From contig CAJOEV010000042.1 in NCBI GenBank assembly GCA_905233545.1, positions 1-43,354 on the forward strand: a stretch of 43,354 bases of DNA, written 5' to 3'. Below, in pieces: positions 43,331-43,354 of this stretch. The translations under genes and the position numbers were made by a program. This stretch comes from an uncultured Eubacterium sp. Its GTDB lineage: Bacteria > Bacillota > Clostridia > Oscillospirales > Acutalibacteraceae. How positions within the stretch are numbered: the stretch's first letter is position 1; each line of letters starts with the position of its first letter. Under the pieces are notes generated by a model. It worked only from the letters and a program-made list of their open reading frames with translations. It searched no databases and was not told the origin of the DNA.

Positions 43331-43354
43331 TGCGAATAAAGAAAAAATCACAAT

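Noticed and set aside
1-43354. CRISPR array or restriction/defence island
   Set aside because: No regularly spaced repeats and no cas, methylase-restriction or known defence genes were seen.

Overview
The window looks like a chromosomal stretch of a low-GC Gram-positive Clostridia member, most likely a gut or rumen Oscillospirales/Ruminococcaceae-type bacterium. The basis is gene content and order: tig-clpP-clpX-lon-ysxC, rplS-ylqF-rnhB-yraN, a DUF1540 protein, and the TIGR03960/TIGR03936 pair. AT-rich sigma-A promoters, strong AGGAGG ribosome sites, frequent TTG starts and intracellular glycan phosphorolysis genes fit as well. The taxon is an inference from content; no database was consulted.

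Layout. 1-318 is the 3' end of a fibronectin-III-like surface protein. 382-13438 is a carbohydrate/peptide uptake island: a GH5-GH130 operon (minus), an orphan acidic gene (plus), an oppBCDFA operon (minus), a GH36-GH43 operon (minus) and a divergent AraC regulator (plus). 13589-17822 is a divergent ParE/ParC-like type IIA topoisomerase pair, both with TTG starts. 17913-25218 carries secG, a DEDDh exonuclease with a zinc ribbon, a class A penicillin-binding protein, ruvX, an M50 protease and the TIGR03960-TIGR03936 pair. 25234-27609 is rplS with a probable L19 leader, then ylqF-rnhB-yraN. 27643-30082 holds thrC, a 54-aa DUF1540 gene and a phosphoesterase. 30171-37804 is the protein quality-control block tig-clpP-clpX-lon-ysxC-lysA. 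37896-39751 is a TrpR-like regulator, a methyltransferase and a two-piece hslO. 39835-40415 is a tRNA cluster (Val, Asp, Phe, Gly, damaged Cys). The end holds an unknown lipoprotein, mscS and an unknown Lys-rich membrane protein.

The most striking pattern is recurrent small loss of sequence at conserved places. oppB lacks about 12 residues plus frame just before GIGR. The class A PBP lacks the stretch holding the transpeptidase SxxK serine. rnhB has a good ribosome site but no start codon or first residues. hslO is split by loss of about 20 linker residues, leaving an ATGA stop/start overlap. tRNA-Cys lacks its D arm. Either the contig is systematically mis-assembled, or this genome has suffered several micro-deletions; reads or a second isolate would decide.

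Non-coding structure of interest: a 77-bp element with GTAGGGG/CCCCTAC ends downstream of the lipoprotein, whose first 26 bp recur exactly at 350-375; an exact 20-bp copy of the tRNA-Val 3' end at 40050-40069, separated from the tRNA by about 139 bp packed with hairpins; and back-to-back promoters at 2843-2907 whose -35 boxes form the arms of one palindrome.
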